Assembly: GCA_009993585.1 (NCBI GenBank)
Contig: JAACTG010000124.1
Span: 1 to 39,410 of the forward strand
Origin: Sphingomonadales bacterium
GTDB lineage: Bacteria; Pseudomonadota; Alphaproteobacteria; Sphingomonadales; Sphingomonadaceae
Direction: 5' to 3'
DNA length: 39,410 nt
A program made the position numbers and the translations under genes. The notes below the pieces were generated by a model, which saw only the letters and a list, made by a program, of their open reading frames with translations, was not told the origin of the DNA and did not search any database. Below are positions 17,916 through 26,916 of the stretch, one piece after another. Position 1 is the stretch's first letter. Each line of letters starts with the position of its first letter.

Positions 17916-18806
17916 ATGTTTTCCGGTTCGATTCCGGCTCTGGTGACGCCTTTTCGCGGCGAAGCGAATGGCGCCGGCGCGGTCGACGAGGATGCGTTCC
18001 GCGCGCTGGTCGACTGGCAGATCGATCAGGGTAGCCACGCGCTCGTCCCATGCGGCACCACCGGCGAGGCGCCGACGCTTGATATGGACGAACACCACCG
18101 CGTCATCGCACTGTGCGTCGATCAGGCGGCGGGGCGGGTGCCGGTGATCGCCGGTTGCGGGTCGAACGACACGCGGACCGCGCGCGAGCATATGCGCCGG
18201 GCAAAAGCGGCAGGCGCCGACGCCGCTTTGGTCGTCGTGCCCTATTACAACCGGCCGAGCCAGGACGGCATCGTCGCGCATTTCCGTGCGCTGGCCGACG
18301 CCGGCGACTTGCCGATCGTCGTCTACAACGTGCCGGCGCGCACGGTGACCGATGTCCTGCCCGATACGCTTGCAAGGCTGGCGCAGATCGACGGCATCGT
18401 CGGGATCAAGGACGCGAGCGGCGTGATCGATCGCGTGACCGCGCACCGTCTGGGTTGCGGCACCGACTTCTGCCAGCTGTCGGGCAACGACAACCAGGCT
18501 CTGGCCTTCATGGCGGCGGGCGGAAGCGGCTGTATCTCGGTCAGCGCCAACGTCGCTCCCAAGCTCTGCGCGGATTTTCAGAATGCCTGTACCGCGGGCG
18601 AATGGGACCGTGCGCGCGACCTCAACGATCGGCTCTATCCGCTTCACTGCGCGTTGTTTGCAGATGCCTCGCCGGGGCCGGTAAAATATGCGCTGTCGCG
18701 CGTCCGCGCCGATTTCCCCGCGAGCGTGCGGCTGCCGATCATCGCCTGCAGCGATGCGGCGAAGCGGGCGGTCGATGCGGCGCTCGCCATTGCCGGGCTG
18801 GCCTGA
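17916..18806 (+). CDS. dapA: 4-hydroxy-tetrahydrodipicolinate synthase
   Basis: DapA condenses pyruvate with aspartate semialdehyde, the first committed step to lysine and meso-diaminopimelate for peptidoglycan. The 296-residue TIM-barrel protein has [12 protein letters not shown] (Thr48/Thr49 of the proton relay), the [10 protein letters not shown] segment, Tyr137 in [10 protein letters not shown], and the Schiff-base Lys165 in VGIKDASG. All catalytic residues are present. The start has AAAGGAG 7 nt upstream. The stop TGA overlaps the smpB ATG (TGATG), so dapA, smpB and the DUF2062 gene form one tightly packed transcript. The gene diverges from slt across about 106 bp, linking two cell-wall functions by position. 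Confidence 0.96.
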   Translation: MFSGSIPALVTPFRGEANGAGAVDEDAFRALVDWQIDQGSHALVPCGTTGEAPTLDMDEHHRVIALCVDQAAGRVPVIAGCGSNDTRTAREHMRRAKAAGADAALVVVPYYNRPSQDGIVAHFRALADAGDLPIVVYNVPARTVTDVLPDTLARLAQIDGIVGIKDASGVIDRVTAHRLGCGTDFCQLSGNDNQALAFMAAGGSGCISVSANVAPKLCADFQNACTAGEWDRARDLNDRLYPLHCALFADASPGPVKYALSRVRADFPASVRLPIIACSDAAKRAVDAALAIAGLA

Positions 18807-19288
18807 TGGCGCGCCCGCGTCCGGTCGAGTTCGACAAGGTCAAGGTCGTCGCCGAGAACCGGCGCGCGCGCTACGACTATTTCATCGAGGACAAATACGA
18901 AGCGGGCATCGCGCTGCAGGGGACCGAGGTCAAGGCGCTGCGCTTCGGCGAGGGATCGATCGTCGAATCCTATGCCGAGGTGAAGGACGGCGAGGTCTGG
19001 CTGATCAATGCGAACATCCCCGAATTCAGCCACGGCAACCGCCACAATCACGAACCGAAGCGACCGCGCAAGCTGTTGCTCAAGGAACGCGAAATCGCCA
19101 AGTTTACCGGCGCGACCGAGCGTCAGGGCATGACGCTGGTACCGCTCAGCGTCTATTTCAACGGCCGCGGTCGCGCCAAGGTCGAGATCGCGCTGGCCAA
19201 GGGCAAGAAGGCGCACGACAAGCGCGAAACGACCAAGGATCGCGACTGGAAGCGCGAGCAGGGCCGGATCATGCGGGACCGCGGCTGA
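18806..19288 (+). CDS. smpB: SsrA (tmRNA)-binding protein SmpB
   Basis: SmpB carries tmRNA into stalled ribosomes for trans-translation. The 160-residue protein has the whole family pattern: [22 protein letters not shown], the [17 protein letters not shown] core of the OB-like barrel, [20 protein letters not shown], and [23 protein letters not shown], ending in a basic tail ([17 protein letters not shown]) that folds in the decoding centre. The ATG overlaps the dapA stop and its stop overlaps the next ATG, so synthesis is coupled on both sides. The tmRNA gene (ssrA) is not in this window. Confidence 0.97.
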   Translation: MARPRPVEFDKVKVVAENRRARYDYFIEDKYEAGIALQGTEVKALRFGEGSIVESYAEVKDGEVWLINANIPEFSHGNRHNHEPKRPRKLLLKEREIAKFTGATERQGMTLVPLSVYFNGRGRAKVEIALAKGKKAHDKRETTKDRDWKREQGRIMRDRG

Positions 19289-19866
19289 TGCGTCGGCCCA
19301 CCGGCAGGCGATTGAAACGCTGGGCCGGCCAGGCGATGCCGACGCAGGAAGGGATGCGCGAGAACCGGTTTCTGCGACCGTTTTCCGACCGCATATTGCG
19401 CTCCGAACTGTGGCGCTTCACTCAGCGCTCGGTGCCGCGGGGCGTCGCGCTCGGCCTGCTTGCCGGCTTTCTCGTCCCGGTCGGGCAGATATTCGTCGCC
19501 GCGTTTCTCGCGCTGCCGGTCAGGGCGAATGTCCCGCTCGCGGCGCTGGTGACCTTCGTCACCAATCCGTTCACCTATGCCTTTTGGGTCGTCGCGGCCA
19601 ATCGCATCGGCGGGTGGATATTGCAGGTCGACGCGACCAGCGGCACCGGAGCGATTGGCAATAGCGTCGCCAGTCCCGCCTGGCAGTGGTGGTCGTGGTT
19701 CATCGAACAGGCCGGGGTCACCGCATTCGGCTTTGCCGTGATCGGCATCATCAGCGCGGCGATAGGCTATATCGTCTCGGCATTGGGCTGGCGCTGGTGG
19801 GTCGCGCGCAAGTGGAACGCCCGCCGCGCCGCGCGCCGCCTAGGAAAAGCGACAAACGCCGATTGA
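19288..19866 (+). CDS. DUF2062 membrane protein
   Basis: A 192-residue inner-membrane protein of unknown function. A basic N-terminal region precedes hydrophobic segments at about 52-72 (GVALGLLAGFLVPVGQIFVAA), 82-102 (LAALVTFVTNPFTYAFWVVAA) and 145-165 (FGFAVIGIISAAIGYIVSAL). The tail is strongly basic (WWVARKWNARRAARR). The GLLAGFLVPVGQ and FVTNPFTYAF segments are characteristic of DUF2062. The ATG overlaps the smpB TGA (TGATG). A weak promoter-like TTGAAC-N17-TAGCGT overlaps its stop codon and may serve the M13 peptidase gene downstream. Confidence 0.85.
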   Translation: MRRPTGRRLKRWAGQAMPTQEGMRENRFLRPFSDRILRSELWRFTQRSVPRGVALGLLAGFLVPVGQIFVAAFLALPVRANVPLAALVTFVTNPFTYAFWVVAANRIGGWILQVDATSGTGAIGNSVASPAWQWWSWFIEQAGVTAFGFAVIGIISAAIGYIVSALGWRWWVARKWNARRAARRLGKATNAD

Positions 19867-19945
19867 ACACCATGCGCGCCTGCTATAGCGTGTGACTACA
19901 ACAGTAGCCCCGAGGGGCGTTCCTTTCTCGATTCAGGAGTATGCC

Positions 19946-22033
19946 ATGACCTTTCGCTCGACCCTTTTCCTTGCCGCGTCCTCGCTCGGCGCGATGACGC
20001 TCGCCGCATGCGCGACGATGGGTGACGAGCCGGTCGCCGACAAGGTCGCCGTCGCCGATGTCGAGGAAGTCGACGATGCACTGGCGACCGACGCCGCGCA
20101 GCTGGGAACCTATGGGTTCGACACCGCCGGCATGGACGCCAGCATCAAGGCGGGTGACGATTTCTACGGCTATGCCAACGGAACCTGGGCCAAGACGACG
20201 GCGATCCCGGCCGACAAGTCGAATTACGGCATGTTCACCGCGCTCGACGACCTGTCGAAGGAGCGCGTACGCGGCATCCTCGACGAGGTGAAGGACGACC
20301 CGTCGAGCAAGGTCGGCCGCGCCTATGTCAGCTACCTCGATGCCGCAGCCGTCGAAGCCAAGGGACTGGCGCCGATCAAGCCATGGCTCGACACGATCAA
20401 TGCGATCGGCAGCAAGGCGGCCTATCGCGATACGCTGCTCAAGGCTAAAAAGATGGGCGTGAGCACGCCGTTCGGCAGCTATGTCGGCCAGGACGACAAA
20501 ATCCCCGAAAACTACATCATGAGCCTGTATCAGTCGGGCACCGGTCTGCCCGATCGCGACATATATCTGGTCGACAACGACAAGATGGCCGAAATCCGCT
20601 CCGCCTATATCGCGCATATCGCCAAGATGTTCACGCTGGCCGGCGAAGCCGATGCCCAGGCGCGCGCGCAGGCGATTTTCGACCTCGAAAAGCGGATCGC
20701 CCAAGCGCAGTGGACGCGCGAGGATTCGTCCGATTCGACCAAGACCTATAACAAGATGACGCTGGCGCAGCTTAGCGATCTGTCGAGCCCGACGCTCGAT
20801 ATCGCCGCGATGATGCGCGCGACCAGCCCCAAGATCACCGAGGTCATCGTCGCCCAGCCGAGCGCGATCAAGCAAACCGCAGCGATCATCGACAAGGCGC
20901 CGCTCGGCGTCCTCAAGGACCAGCTCATGCTGCGCAGCCTCGACGGATTGGCGGACTATCTGCCCGATGCCCTGGCGAACGAAAGCTTCGCCTTTTACGG
21001 AACGACGCTGTCGGGTACGCCCGAACGCGAACCGCGCTGGAAACGCGGGGTCGGATTCGTCGAAGGGTCGCTCGGCGAAGAAGTCGGCCGCGAATATGCG
21101 GCGCGCTATTTCCCGGCCGAATACAAGGCCGAAATGAACAAGCTGGTCGGCAACGTCCTCGATGCAATGGGGCGCCGGATCGACGGCCTCGAATGGATGC
21201 AGCCGCAGACCAAAGCGCGCGCCAAGGCAAAGCTCGCCAATTTCACCGTCAAGGTCGGCTATCCCGACCAGTGGCGCGACTATTCTGGCCTCGAGGTCAA
21301 GAGCGATGACCTGTTCGGCAACACGATCCGATCGAACGCGTTCGACTATGAATACAATCTCGGCAAGCTGGGCGAGCCGCTGCGCCGCTGGGAATGGGGC
21401 ATGCTGCCGCAGACGGTCAACGCCTATGCCAATTTCGGCATGATGGAGGTCGTCTTCCCCGCCGCCATCCTGCAGCCGCCGTTTTTCGATCCCAATGCCG
21501 ATCCGGCGGTCAATTATGGCGGCATCGGCGCCGTGATCGGCCATGAGATCAGCCATCATTTCGACGACCAGGGCGCCAAGTACAACGAAAAGGGCGAACT
21601 GAGCGACTGGTGGACAGACGCCGACGTCGCCGCGTTCAAAAAGGCGAGCGACGCGCTGATCGCGCAATATGACGAATACGAACCGCTGCCCGGCGAACAT
21701 GTGAAGGGCGAGTACACGCTCGGTGAAAACATCGGCGATCTCGCCGGTCTGACGATCGCCTACGATGCCTACAAGCATTCGCTCGGCGGCAAGGAAGCGC
21801 CGGTGATCGACGGCATGACCGGCGACCAGCGCTTCTATCTCGGCTGGGCGCAGGTCTGGCGGCGCAATTACCGCGAGGCCAATCTGCGCCAGCGCCTGCT
21901 GACCGATTCGCACAGCCCTTCGGAACAGCGCGCCTGGGTCGTGCGCAATCTCGACCCCTGGTATTCGGCGTTCAATCCCGGTCCGGGCGAAAAGCTCTAC
22001 CTTGCGCCCAAGGACCGCGTCCGTATCTGGTAG
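19946..22033 (+). CDS. M13-family zinc metallopeptidase, lipoprotein (PepO/neprilysin-like)
   Basis: M13 enzymes are zinc endopeptidases that cleave oligopeptides. This 695-residue form has a lipoprotein signal ending in the lipobox LAAC (about residues 17-20), so it is probably anchored in the periplasm or outer membrane. The N-terminal M13 domain begins at about residue 62 (GDDFYGYANGTW). The catalytic part has NYGGIGAVIGHEISHHFDD, with zinc ligands His533 and His537 and catalytic Glu534, and ENIGDLAG, with the third ligand Glu594. The conserved C-terminus is PWYSAF. The ATG at 19946 has AGGAG 6 nt upstream and fixes the start. cckA follows about 40 bp after the stop. Substrate unknown. Confidence 0.93.
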   Translation: MTFRSTLFLAASSLGAMTLAACATMGDEPVADKVAVADVEEVDDALATDAAQLGTYGFDTAGMDASIKAGDDFYGYANGTWAKTTAIPADKSNYGMFTALDDLSKERVRGILDEVKDDPSSKVGRAYVSYLDAAAVEAKGLAPIKPWLDTINAIGSKAAYRDTLLKAKKMGVSTPFGSYVGQDDKIPENYIMSLYQSGTGLPDRDIYLVDNDKMAEIRSAYIAHIAKMFTLAGEADAQARAQAIFDLEKRIAQAQWTREDSSDSTKTYNKMTLAQLSDLSSPTLDIAAMMRATSPKITEVIVAQPSAIKQTAAIIDKAPLGVLKDQLMLRSLDGLADYLPDALANESFAFYGTTLSGTPEREPRWKRGVGFVEGSLGEEVGREYAARYFPAEYKAEMNKLVGNVLDAMGRRIDGLEWMQPQTKARAKAKLANFTVKVGYPDQWRDYSGLEVKSDDLFGNTIRSNAFDYEYNLGKLGEPLRRWEWGMLPQTVNAYANFGMMEVVFPAAILQPPFFDPNADPAVNYGGIGAVIGHEISHHFDDQGAKYNEKGELSDWWTDADVAAFKKASDALIAQYDEYEPLPGEHVKGEYTLGENIGDLAGLTIAYDAYKHSLGGKEAPVIDGMTGDQRFYLGWAQVWRRNYREANLRQRLLTDSHSPSEQRAWVVRNLDPWYSAFNPGPGEKLYLAPKDRVRIW

Positions 22034-22060
22034 GTGCGATCCTGCCCGCGATGGGCGAGT

Positions 22061-22066
22061 GAGGAG
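22061..22066 (+). promoter_or_regulatory. Ribosome binding site that decides the cckA start
   Basis: GAGGAG at 22061-22066 lies 6 nt before the GTG at 22073. The frame is open from an earlier GTG at 22034 that directly abuts the previous stop and has no such site. Confidence 0.6.
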
Positions 22067-22072
22067 ACCGGC

Positions 22073-24490
22073 GTGCCATCAGTGGTAAAAGCATCGACCC
22101 TGCCTTCGGTGGAGGGCGGGGTCGTTGCCGGTTTGAACCGGGCGATCGCGATTGCGGTCGCCCTGTGCGTCGCGGCGTCGGCAGCGGCGATCTGGTATGT
22201 CACGCGCAGCCCGCTGCTTGCCGGCGGCGTATTCGCGGGCCTGGCGGGCAGTGCCGGCCTGCTGGTGCTGTTGCGCAGCCTCTATCCACCGCCATCGGCG
22301 CAGCGCCGGCGCGAGATCGACTGGACGCTGGCCCGGGCGATGGCCAACAACGACGTGACCGGCATCGCCGTGATCGACCGGGCAGGGCGCATCGTCAGCG
22401 CCAACGATCTTTACGCCAGCTGGTTCGGCGGCTTTGCCAAGCCGAGCACGATCGCCTTTGCCGGGCGCGGACCCGAACGGCTGTCGGCGGCGGTCAAACA
22501 GGCATGGCGCGACGGGCGCGCCGGCGCGATCGAACTCAGCCTGGGCGAGCTCGAGCTGCGGGCGGAAATCGAGCGCGCGGGCAGCGGCGACGATTACCTC
22601 GTCCATCGCTTTGCCACCGTCGCGCGTAGCGACGTTGCGAGCGACATCGCGACCACGATCGAGGGGCGCGGGGCCGCGATTCTCGACGACGCCGGGGTGA
22701 TGGTCGCGCTGGTTGGCCGCGAGGGACGGATTCGTGCGGCGACGCCGTCGTTCGCGCTCCGCGCGCTGGGACGTCGCGACAGCAGCGTCGCCGGGCGCGA
22801 TTTCACCTCGTTCCTGCGCGTCGACGATCGCGGCATGATCTTTTTCGTGACCGAGGCCGAGCGGGCGACGCCGCTGCGCCTGATCCAGATGCCGCTCGAC
22901 CCGTCGGATCCCGATGCCGGTCCGATCGCGATCGCGATGATCGACGAGGACGGCGGCGCAATCGAACGCGGGGTCGCGCAAAGCTATATCGAAACGCTGT
23001 TGTCGCTGCTGCCGTTCGGCCTCGCCATGGTCGATCGTGACGGGCGTTTCCTGTTTCTCAATGCCGCCTTTGCCCGCATGGCTGGCCTCGGCGATGGCGA
23101 GCGGCCCGCCTATCCCGGCGATATCGTCGTTAAGGAAGACAAGGCCGCGATCGGCGAGGCGGTGCGGCGCTATTCGGTCGGTCAGCAGACCGGCGGCGAC
23201 CTGCTGGTTCGCCTGAAGGCGCAGCCCGACGAGAATACGGTGATGTCGATCGCCGGCGTGCGCGGGCTGGGCGAGGCGGCAGTGCTGCTCAGTCTCAAGG
23301 ATTCGAACGAAGAGGCCAAGCTCAAGCGCCAGGTCGCGCAGGCGACCAAGATGCAGGCGGTGGGGCAGCTCGCAGGCGGCGTCGCGCACGATTTCAACAA
23401 TATCCTCACCGCGATCCTGGGCTATTGCGACCTCATGCTGATGCGCCATTCGCCCGGCGACAGCGATTACGACGACATCCAGCAGGTCAAGACGAACGCC
23501 AACCGCGCCGCAAACCTGACTCGACAGCTGCTCGCCTTCTCGCGCCAACAGACATTGCGGCCGCAGATTCTCCAGCTCGCAGATGTCGTGTCCGATGTCG
23601 GCTCGCTGCTCACGCGGCTGATGGATGAAAAGATCCGCATCTCGGTGCGCCATGGCCGCGGCATGGGGCCGGTGCGCGCCGACCCGGGCCAGCTCGAACA
23701 GGTCATCGTCAACCTTGCGGTCAACGCGCGCGACGCGATGCTGACGCGCGATCCAGAAGGCGGCGGCGACCTCACCATCGAAACCTTCGGCATGACCTCG
23801 GGCGAGGTCGCCAGGCTCGGCAGCGAGATATTGCCGACCGCCGATTACAGTGTGCTCAGGATCGGCGACAGCGGCACCGGCATCGCCCCCGAGCATCTCG
23901 GCAAGATTTTCGAACCGTTCTTTACGACCAAGGAGATCGGCAAGGGAACCGGGCTCGGCCTGTCGACCGTCTATGGCATCGTCAAACAGTCGGGCGGGTA
24001 TATCTTCGCCGATTCGCAGCTCGGCAAGGGAACGCGGTTCACGATCTATTTCCCGCGCCACGAACAGCCGGTGGCCGAACCCGCCAGGGCCGTGGCGGCC
24101 GAAAAGCCAAATCCCGAATGGGGCAGCGGTAATATCCTGCTGGTCGAGGACGAGGACATGGTCCGCGCGGTGGCGGAGCGCGCGCTGACGCGGGCGGGTT
24201 ATAGCGTGACGACGGCGAGCGACGGCCAAGAGGCGCTCGAGCGCGCATCGAAGATCGAGACCATCGACCTCGTCCTCAGCGATGTGGTCATGCCCGGCAT
24301 GGACGGGCCGACGATGGCCGCCGAACTGCGCAAGCTGCGGCCCGATGTGCCGATCCTGTTCATGTCGGGCTATGCCGAGGAACAGCTGCGCAAATCGATC
24401 ACGATCGACAATGTCGGGTTCCTGCCCAAGCCGTTCTCGGTCGCTCAACTCGCCGAGACCGTCGGCAAGGCGATTGCGGCGCAGGATTGA
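22073..24490 (+). CDS. cckA: Hybrid sensor histidine kinase CckA
   Basis: CckA is the membrane kinase/phosphatase at the top of the CckA-ChpT-CtrA phosphorelay, which controls the cell cycle, motility and, in some relatives, gene transfer agents. The 805-residue protein has two membrane segments (about 20-70) and PAS-like regions (about 95-180, 205-290 and 315-420). The HisKA helix holds the phosphoacceptor His439 in VAHDFNNILTAILGYCDL, followed by the NRAANLTRQLLAFSRQQ helix characteristic of CckA. The ATPase domain has N-box NLAVNARDAM, GDSGTGI and GKGTGLGLSTVYGI. The C-terminal receiver has phosphorylatable Asp737 in LSDVVMPGMDG. Caulobacter CckA is about 690 residues, so this one is longer in the sensory part. 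GTG start, set by the upstream GAGGAG. Confidence 0.93.
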   Translation: MPSVVKASTLPSVEGGVVAGLNRAIAIAVALCVAASAAAIWYVTRSPLLAGGVFAGLAGSAGLLVLLRSLYPPPSAQRRREIDWTLARAMANNDVTGIAVIDRAGRIVSANDLYASWFGGFAKPSTIAFAGRGPERLSAAVKQAWRDGRAGAIELSLGELELRAEIERAGSGDDYLVHRFATVARSDVASDIATTIEGRGAAILDDAGVMVALVGREGRIRAATPSFALRALGRRDSSVAGRDFTSFLRVDDRGMIFFVTEAERATPLRLIQMPLDPSDPDAGPIAIAMIDEDGGAIERGVAQSYIETLLSLLPFGLAMVDRDGRFLFLNAAFARMAGLGDGERPAYPGDIVVKEDKAAIGEAVRRYSVGQQTGGDLLVRLKAQPDENTVMSIAGVRGLGEAAVLLSLKDSNEEAKLKRQVAQATKMQAVGQLAGGVAHDFNNILTAILGYCDLMLMRHSPGDSDYDDIQQVKTNANRAANLTRQLLAFSRQQTLRPQILQLADVVSDVGSLLTRLMDEKIRISVRHGRGMGPVRADPGQLEQVIVNLAVNARDAMLTRDPEGGGDLTIETFGMTSGEVARLGSEILPTADYSVLRIGDSGTGIAPEHLGKIFEPFFTTKEIGKGTGLGLSTVYGIVKQSGGYIFADSQLGKGTRFTIYFPRHEQPVAEPARAVAAEKPNPEWGSGNILLVEDEDMVRAVAERALTRAGYSVTTASDGQEALERASKIETIDLVLSDVVMPGMDGPTMAAELRKLRPDVPILFMSGYAEEQLRKSITIDNVGFLPKPFSVAQLAETVGKAIAAQD

Positions 24491-24555
24491 GCGATGCCGC
24501 TTTGCAAGTTGCGTGCGACCATGTATTCGTTACGGCATTGGAACGGGGCAGGGCA

Positions 24556-24927
24556 TTGAATCGCAAGCAAATCCTTCTTGTCGAAGACGAGTCGCTGATC
24601 GTCATGATGCTCGAGGACATCCTCGACGAGCTCGGTTACGATGCCGCCGGGCAGGCGGCGAGCGTCGCTGACGCACTCACTCTGCTCGACCAGAATCCGG
24701 CGCAATTCGACGCGGCGATCGTCGACGTCAATCTGGGACCCGACGAATCCTGGCCTGTCGTCGCCCGCCTGATCGAACTCGATATCCCCTTTCTGGTGTC
24801 GAGCGGCGACAGCTCGGGCAACCGCCCGGACGAATATTCGGCCGTTCTCGCGATTCGCAAACCGTATAGTTTCGATCAACTCAAGACGGCGATGGACGGG
24901 CTTTTCGCCGATATCGCTTCGGCCTGA
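24556..24927 (+). CDS. Single-domain response regulator (receiver only)
   Basis: A 123-residue stand-alone receiver. [11 protein letters not shown] provides the acidic pocket (Glu10, Asp11), AAIVDVNLG the phosphorylatable Asp57, and IRKPYS the conserved Lys102. The beta4 end reads [14 protein letters not shown], with Ser in place of the usual Thr/Ser-Ala. The following alpha4 region is short, reminiscent of the FATGUY class of single-domain regulators in alphaproteobacteria, though the exact motif is not present. No output domain follows, so it would act by protein contact or as a phosphate sink. The start is uncertain: the frame opens at a TTG at 24487 overlapping the cckA stop, but the TTG at 24556, preceded by a G-rich stretch, gives the normal receiver N-terminus ([11 protein letters not shown]). 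It lies between cckA and recA. Confidence 0.8.
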   Translation: MNRKQILLVEDESLIVMMLEDILDELGYDAAGQAASVADALTLLDQNPAQFDAAIVDVNLGPDESWPVVARLIELDIPFLVSSGDSSGNRPDEYSAVLAIRKPYSFDQLKTAMDGLFADIASA

Positions 24928-24928
24928 C

Positions 24929-24943
24929 GTTCCCTACTTGTTC
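24929..24943 (+). promoter_or_regulatory. LexA (SOS) box of recA
   Basis: GTTC at 24929-24932 and GTTC at 24940-24943 are separated by exactly 7 bp. This is the direct-repeat LexA operator GTTC-N7-GTTC known for alphaproteobacteria. Its second half overlaps the -35 hexamer TTGTTC, so bound LexA would block the polymerase. An additional inverted GAAC at 24949-24952 lies next to it. Confidence 0.85.
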
Positions 24944-24966
24944 TTATGGAACATATCGTGTACGAT
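24938..24966 (+). promoter_or_regulatory. recA promoter
   Basis: TTGTTC (24938-24943) and TACGAT (24961-24966) are separated by 17 bp. The recA ATG lies 53 bp downstream with GAGGGGA as ribosome binding site. The overlap with the LexA box supports damage-inducible expression. Confidence 0.7.
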
Positions 24967-25019
24967 CGCATCTTCCGTTGCAGTCGTGCGGCGGATTACC
25001 TAGGACGAGGGGACATCAC

Positions 25020-26102
25020 ATGAGCGCACAGCTTAAAGTAGTCGGTAACGGCAAGACGGGAAATATGGACAGGCAAAAGGCTTTGGACGCGGCGCTGGCG
25101 CAGATCGATCGCGCCTTCGGCAAGGGCTCGGCGATGAAGCTGGGCAGTCGCGAGGCGATCGAGATCGAATCGATCTCGACGGGCTCGCTCGGGCTCGACA
25201 TCGCACTCGGCATCGGCGGTCTGCCGCGCGGTCGCGTGATCGAGGTCTACGGCCCAGAAAGCTCGGGCAAGACGACGCTGGCGCTGCACGTCATCGCCGA
25301 GGCGCAAAAGAACGGCGGCACCGCCGCTTTCGTCGACGCCGAACACGCGCTCGACCCCGGCTATGCGAAGAAACTGGGCGTCGACATCGACGACCTCATC
25401 GTGTCGCAGCCCGACACCGGCGAACAGGCGCTCGAAATCGTCGACACGCTGGTGCGGTCGAACGCGATCGACGTGCTCGTGATCGATTCGGTCGCCGCGC
25501 TGGTGCCGCGCGCCGAGATCGAGGGCGAAATGGGCGACAGCCATGTCGGCCTGCAGGCGCGGCTGATGTCGCAGAGCCTGCGCAAGCTGACCGGCTCGAT
25601 CAGCCGCTCGCGCTGCATGGTGATCTTCATCAACCAGCTGCGCATGAAGATCGGCGTGATGTACGGCAATCCCGAAACCACGACGGGTGGCAACGCGCTC
25701 AAATTCTACGCCAGCGTCCGGCTCGACATCCGCCGCATCGGCCAGATCAAGGACCGCGACGAGGTCGTCGGCAACACGACGCGCGTCAAGGTCGTCAAGA
25801 ACAAGGTCGCGCCGCCGTTCAAGCAGGTCGAATTCGACATCATGTACGGCAAGGGCATCTCGAAGGTCGGCGAGATCATCGATCTCGGCGTCAAGGCCGG
25901 ACTGGTCGAGAAATCGGGCGCCTGGTTCAGCTATGACAGCATCCGCATCGGCCAGGGTCGCGAGAACGCCAAGACCTTCCTGCTCGACAACCCCGAACTG
26001 TTCGAGCGCCTCGAAAAGGCGATCCGCAGCAAGGAGGACAAGGTCGCCGAAGAGATGATGACCGGTCCCGACGCCGAAGGCGACGACGCTTCCGACGATT
26101 GA
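25020..26102 (+). CDS. recA: Recombinase RecA
   Basis: RecA forms filaments on single-stranded DNA, catalyses strand exchange and triggers LexA self-cleavage. The 360-residue protein has the N-terminal oligomerisation helix ([20 protein letters not shown]), Walker [10 protein letters not shown] (78-86), the conserved VDAEHALDP, Walker [12 protein letters not shown], loop L1 around [12 protein letters not shown], and loop L2 with [20 protein letters not shown]. The acidic C-terminal tail ends in EGDDASDD. The ATG at 25020 is preceded by GAGGGGA. The gene stands alone behind an SOS box. A GC-rich hairpin lies just after the stop. Confidence 0.99.
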   Translation: MSAQLKVVGNGKTGNMDRQKALDAALAQIDRAFGKGSAMKLGSREAIEIESISTGSLGLDIALGIGGLPRGRVIEVYGPESSGKTTLALHVIAEAQKNGGTAAFVDAEHALDPGYAKKLGVDIDDLIVSQPDTGEQALEIVDTLVRSNAIDVLVIDSVAALVPRAEIEGEMGDSHVGLQARLMSQSLRKLTGSISRSRCMVIFINQLRMKIGVMYGNPETTTGGNALKFYASVRLDIRRIGQIKDRDEVVGNTTRVKVVKNKVAPPFKQVEFDIMYGKGISKVGEIIDLGVKAGLVEKSGAWFSYDSIRIGQGRENAKTFLLDNPELFERLEKAIRSKEDKVAEEMMTGPDAEGDDASDD

Positions 26103-26114
26103 TGTGATTGTGCC

Positions 26115-26144
26115 GGCCGGCGCGCGCGACCCGCGCCGCCGGCC
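26115..26144 (+). terminator. GC-rich hairpin after recA (possible terminator)
   Basis: GGCCGGCG (26115-26122) pairs with CGCCGGCC (26137-26144), 12 bp past the recA stop; the loop can extend pairing with CGCG/CGCG. There is no T tract, so termination is only suggested. Confidence 0.4.
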
Positions 26145-26239
26145 CGCCCAGCTTGCCTGTCCATCCCATCCCTCGCCAGGGCGGACGGGCCAGGCCCGTC
26201 GTGTGCGTTCTGTGCGGACGCATGCGGCGGGCCTTTCGA

Positions 26240-26268
26240 TTGTCGCGCGGGCGATGGCGGGCTAGGCT
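26240..26268 (+). promoter_or_regulatory. Predicted promoter of the GST gene
   Basis: TTGTCG (26240-26245) and TAGGCT (26263-26268) are separated by 17 bp, 24 bp before the ATG at 26293. The rest of the 190-bp recA-GST gap shows no gene. Confidence 0.5.
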
Positions 26269-26292
26269 CGGGCGCCAGCAGCGGAGCCGCCA

Positions 26293-26916
26293 ATGACCAT
26301 CGTCGTCCACCATCTCAACACTTCACGATCGCAGCGTATTCTATGGCTGCTTGAGGAACTCGACCTCCAATACGAGGTCCGCCGCTATCGCCGCGACGCG
26401 GCGACGATGTTCGCGCCGCCCGAACTGCGCAAGGTACATCCGCTCGGCAAATCGCCGGTCGTCGACCATGAGGGCCATAGGCTGATCGAAACCGGGGCGA
26501 TCGCCGAATATCTCGTCGAGCTTGCCGATGGCCGTCTCGGCGCGCCGACCGATCGGGACGGCGTTGTCCGCTATCGCCAGTTTCTCCATTATGCCGAAGG
26601 TTCGCTGATGCCGCCGCTGCTGATCAAGCTGGTGCTGTCGCGAATCCCGTTGATGGGCAAGATCGCGATGGCCAAGATGCAGCCGATGATCGACGTCCAT
26701 CTCGACTGGATCGACTCCGAACTCGCCCGCCGCGACTGGTTCGCCGGTGCCGACTTTACCGCCGCCGACGTCATGATGAGCTTTCCGCTCGAGGCGGCGC
26801 GGGCGCGCGTCGGCATCGAGGACCGTCCGCATATCGCAGCCTGGCTCGACCGCATCCATTCCCGCCCCGCTTATCAGACGGCGCTCGCCGCCGGAGGACC
26901 CTATGACTATGCCTGA
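26293..26916 (+). CDS. Glutathione S-transferase family protein
   Basis: A 207-residue cytosolic protein with the two-domain GST layout. The N-terminal thioredoxin-like domain starts VVHHLNTSRSQRILWLLEEL, with Ser11/Ser13 in the region of the catalytic hydroxyl. It continues with HPLGKSPVV (cis-Pro loop) and LIETGAIAEYL, which contacts the gamma-glutamyl group. The C-terminal helical domain has RDWFAGADFTAADVMMSFPLEAA, the N-capping box typical of GSTs. Substrate unknown. The start codon is preceded by GGAG. The end overlaps the start of the M24 peptidase gene by 14 nt, so the two are cotranscribed. Confidence 0.92.
   Translation: MTIVVHHLNTSRSQRILWLLEELDLQYEVRRYRRDAATMFAPPELRKVHPLGKSPVVDHEGHRLIETGAIAEYLVELADGRLGAPTDRDGVVRYRQFLHYAEGSLMPPLLIKLVLSRIPLMGKIAMAKMQPMIDVHLDWIDSELARRDWFAGADFTAADVMMSFPLEAARARVGIEDRPHIAAWLDRIHSRPAYQTALAAGGPYDYA

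Noticed and set aside
22034-22072. Earlier GTG start for cckA
   Set aside because: It abuts the previous stop with no ribosome binding site; GAGGAG positions the GTG at 22073.
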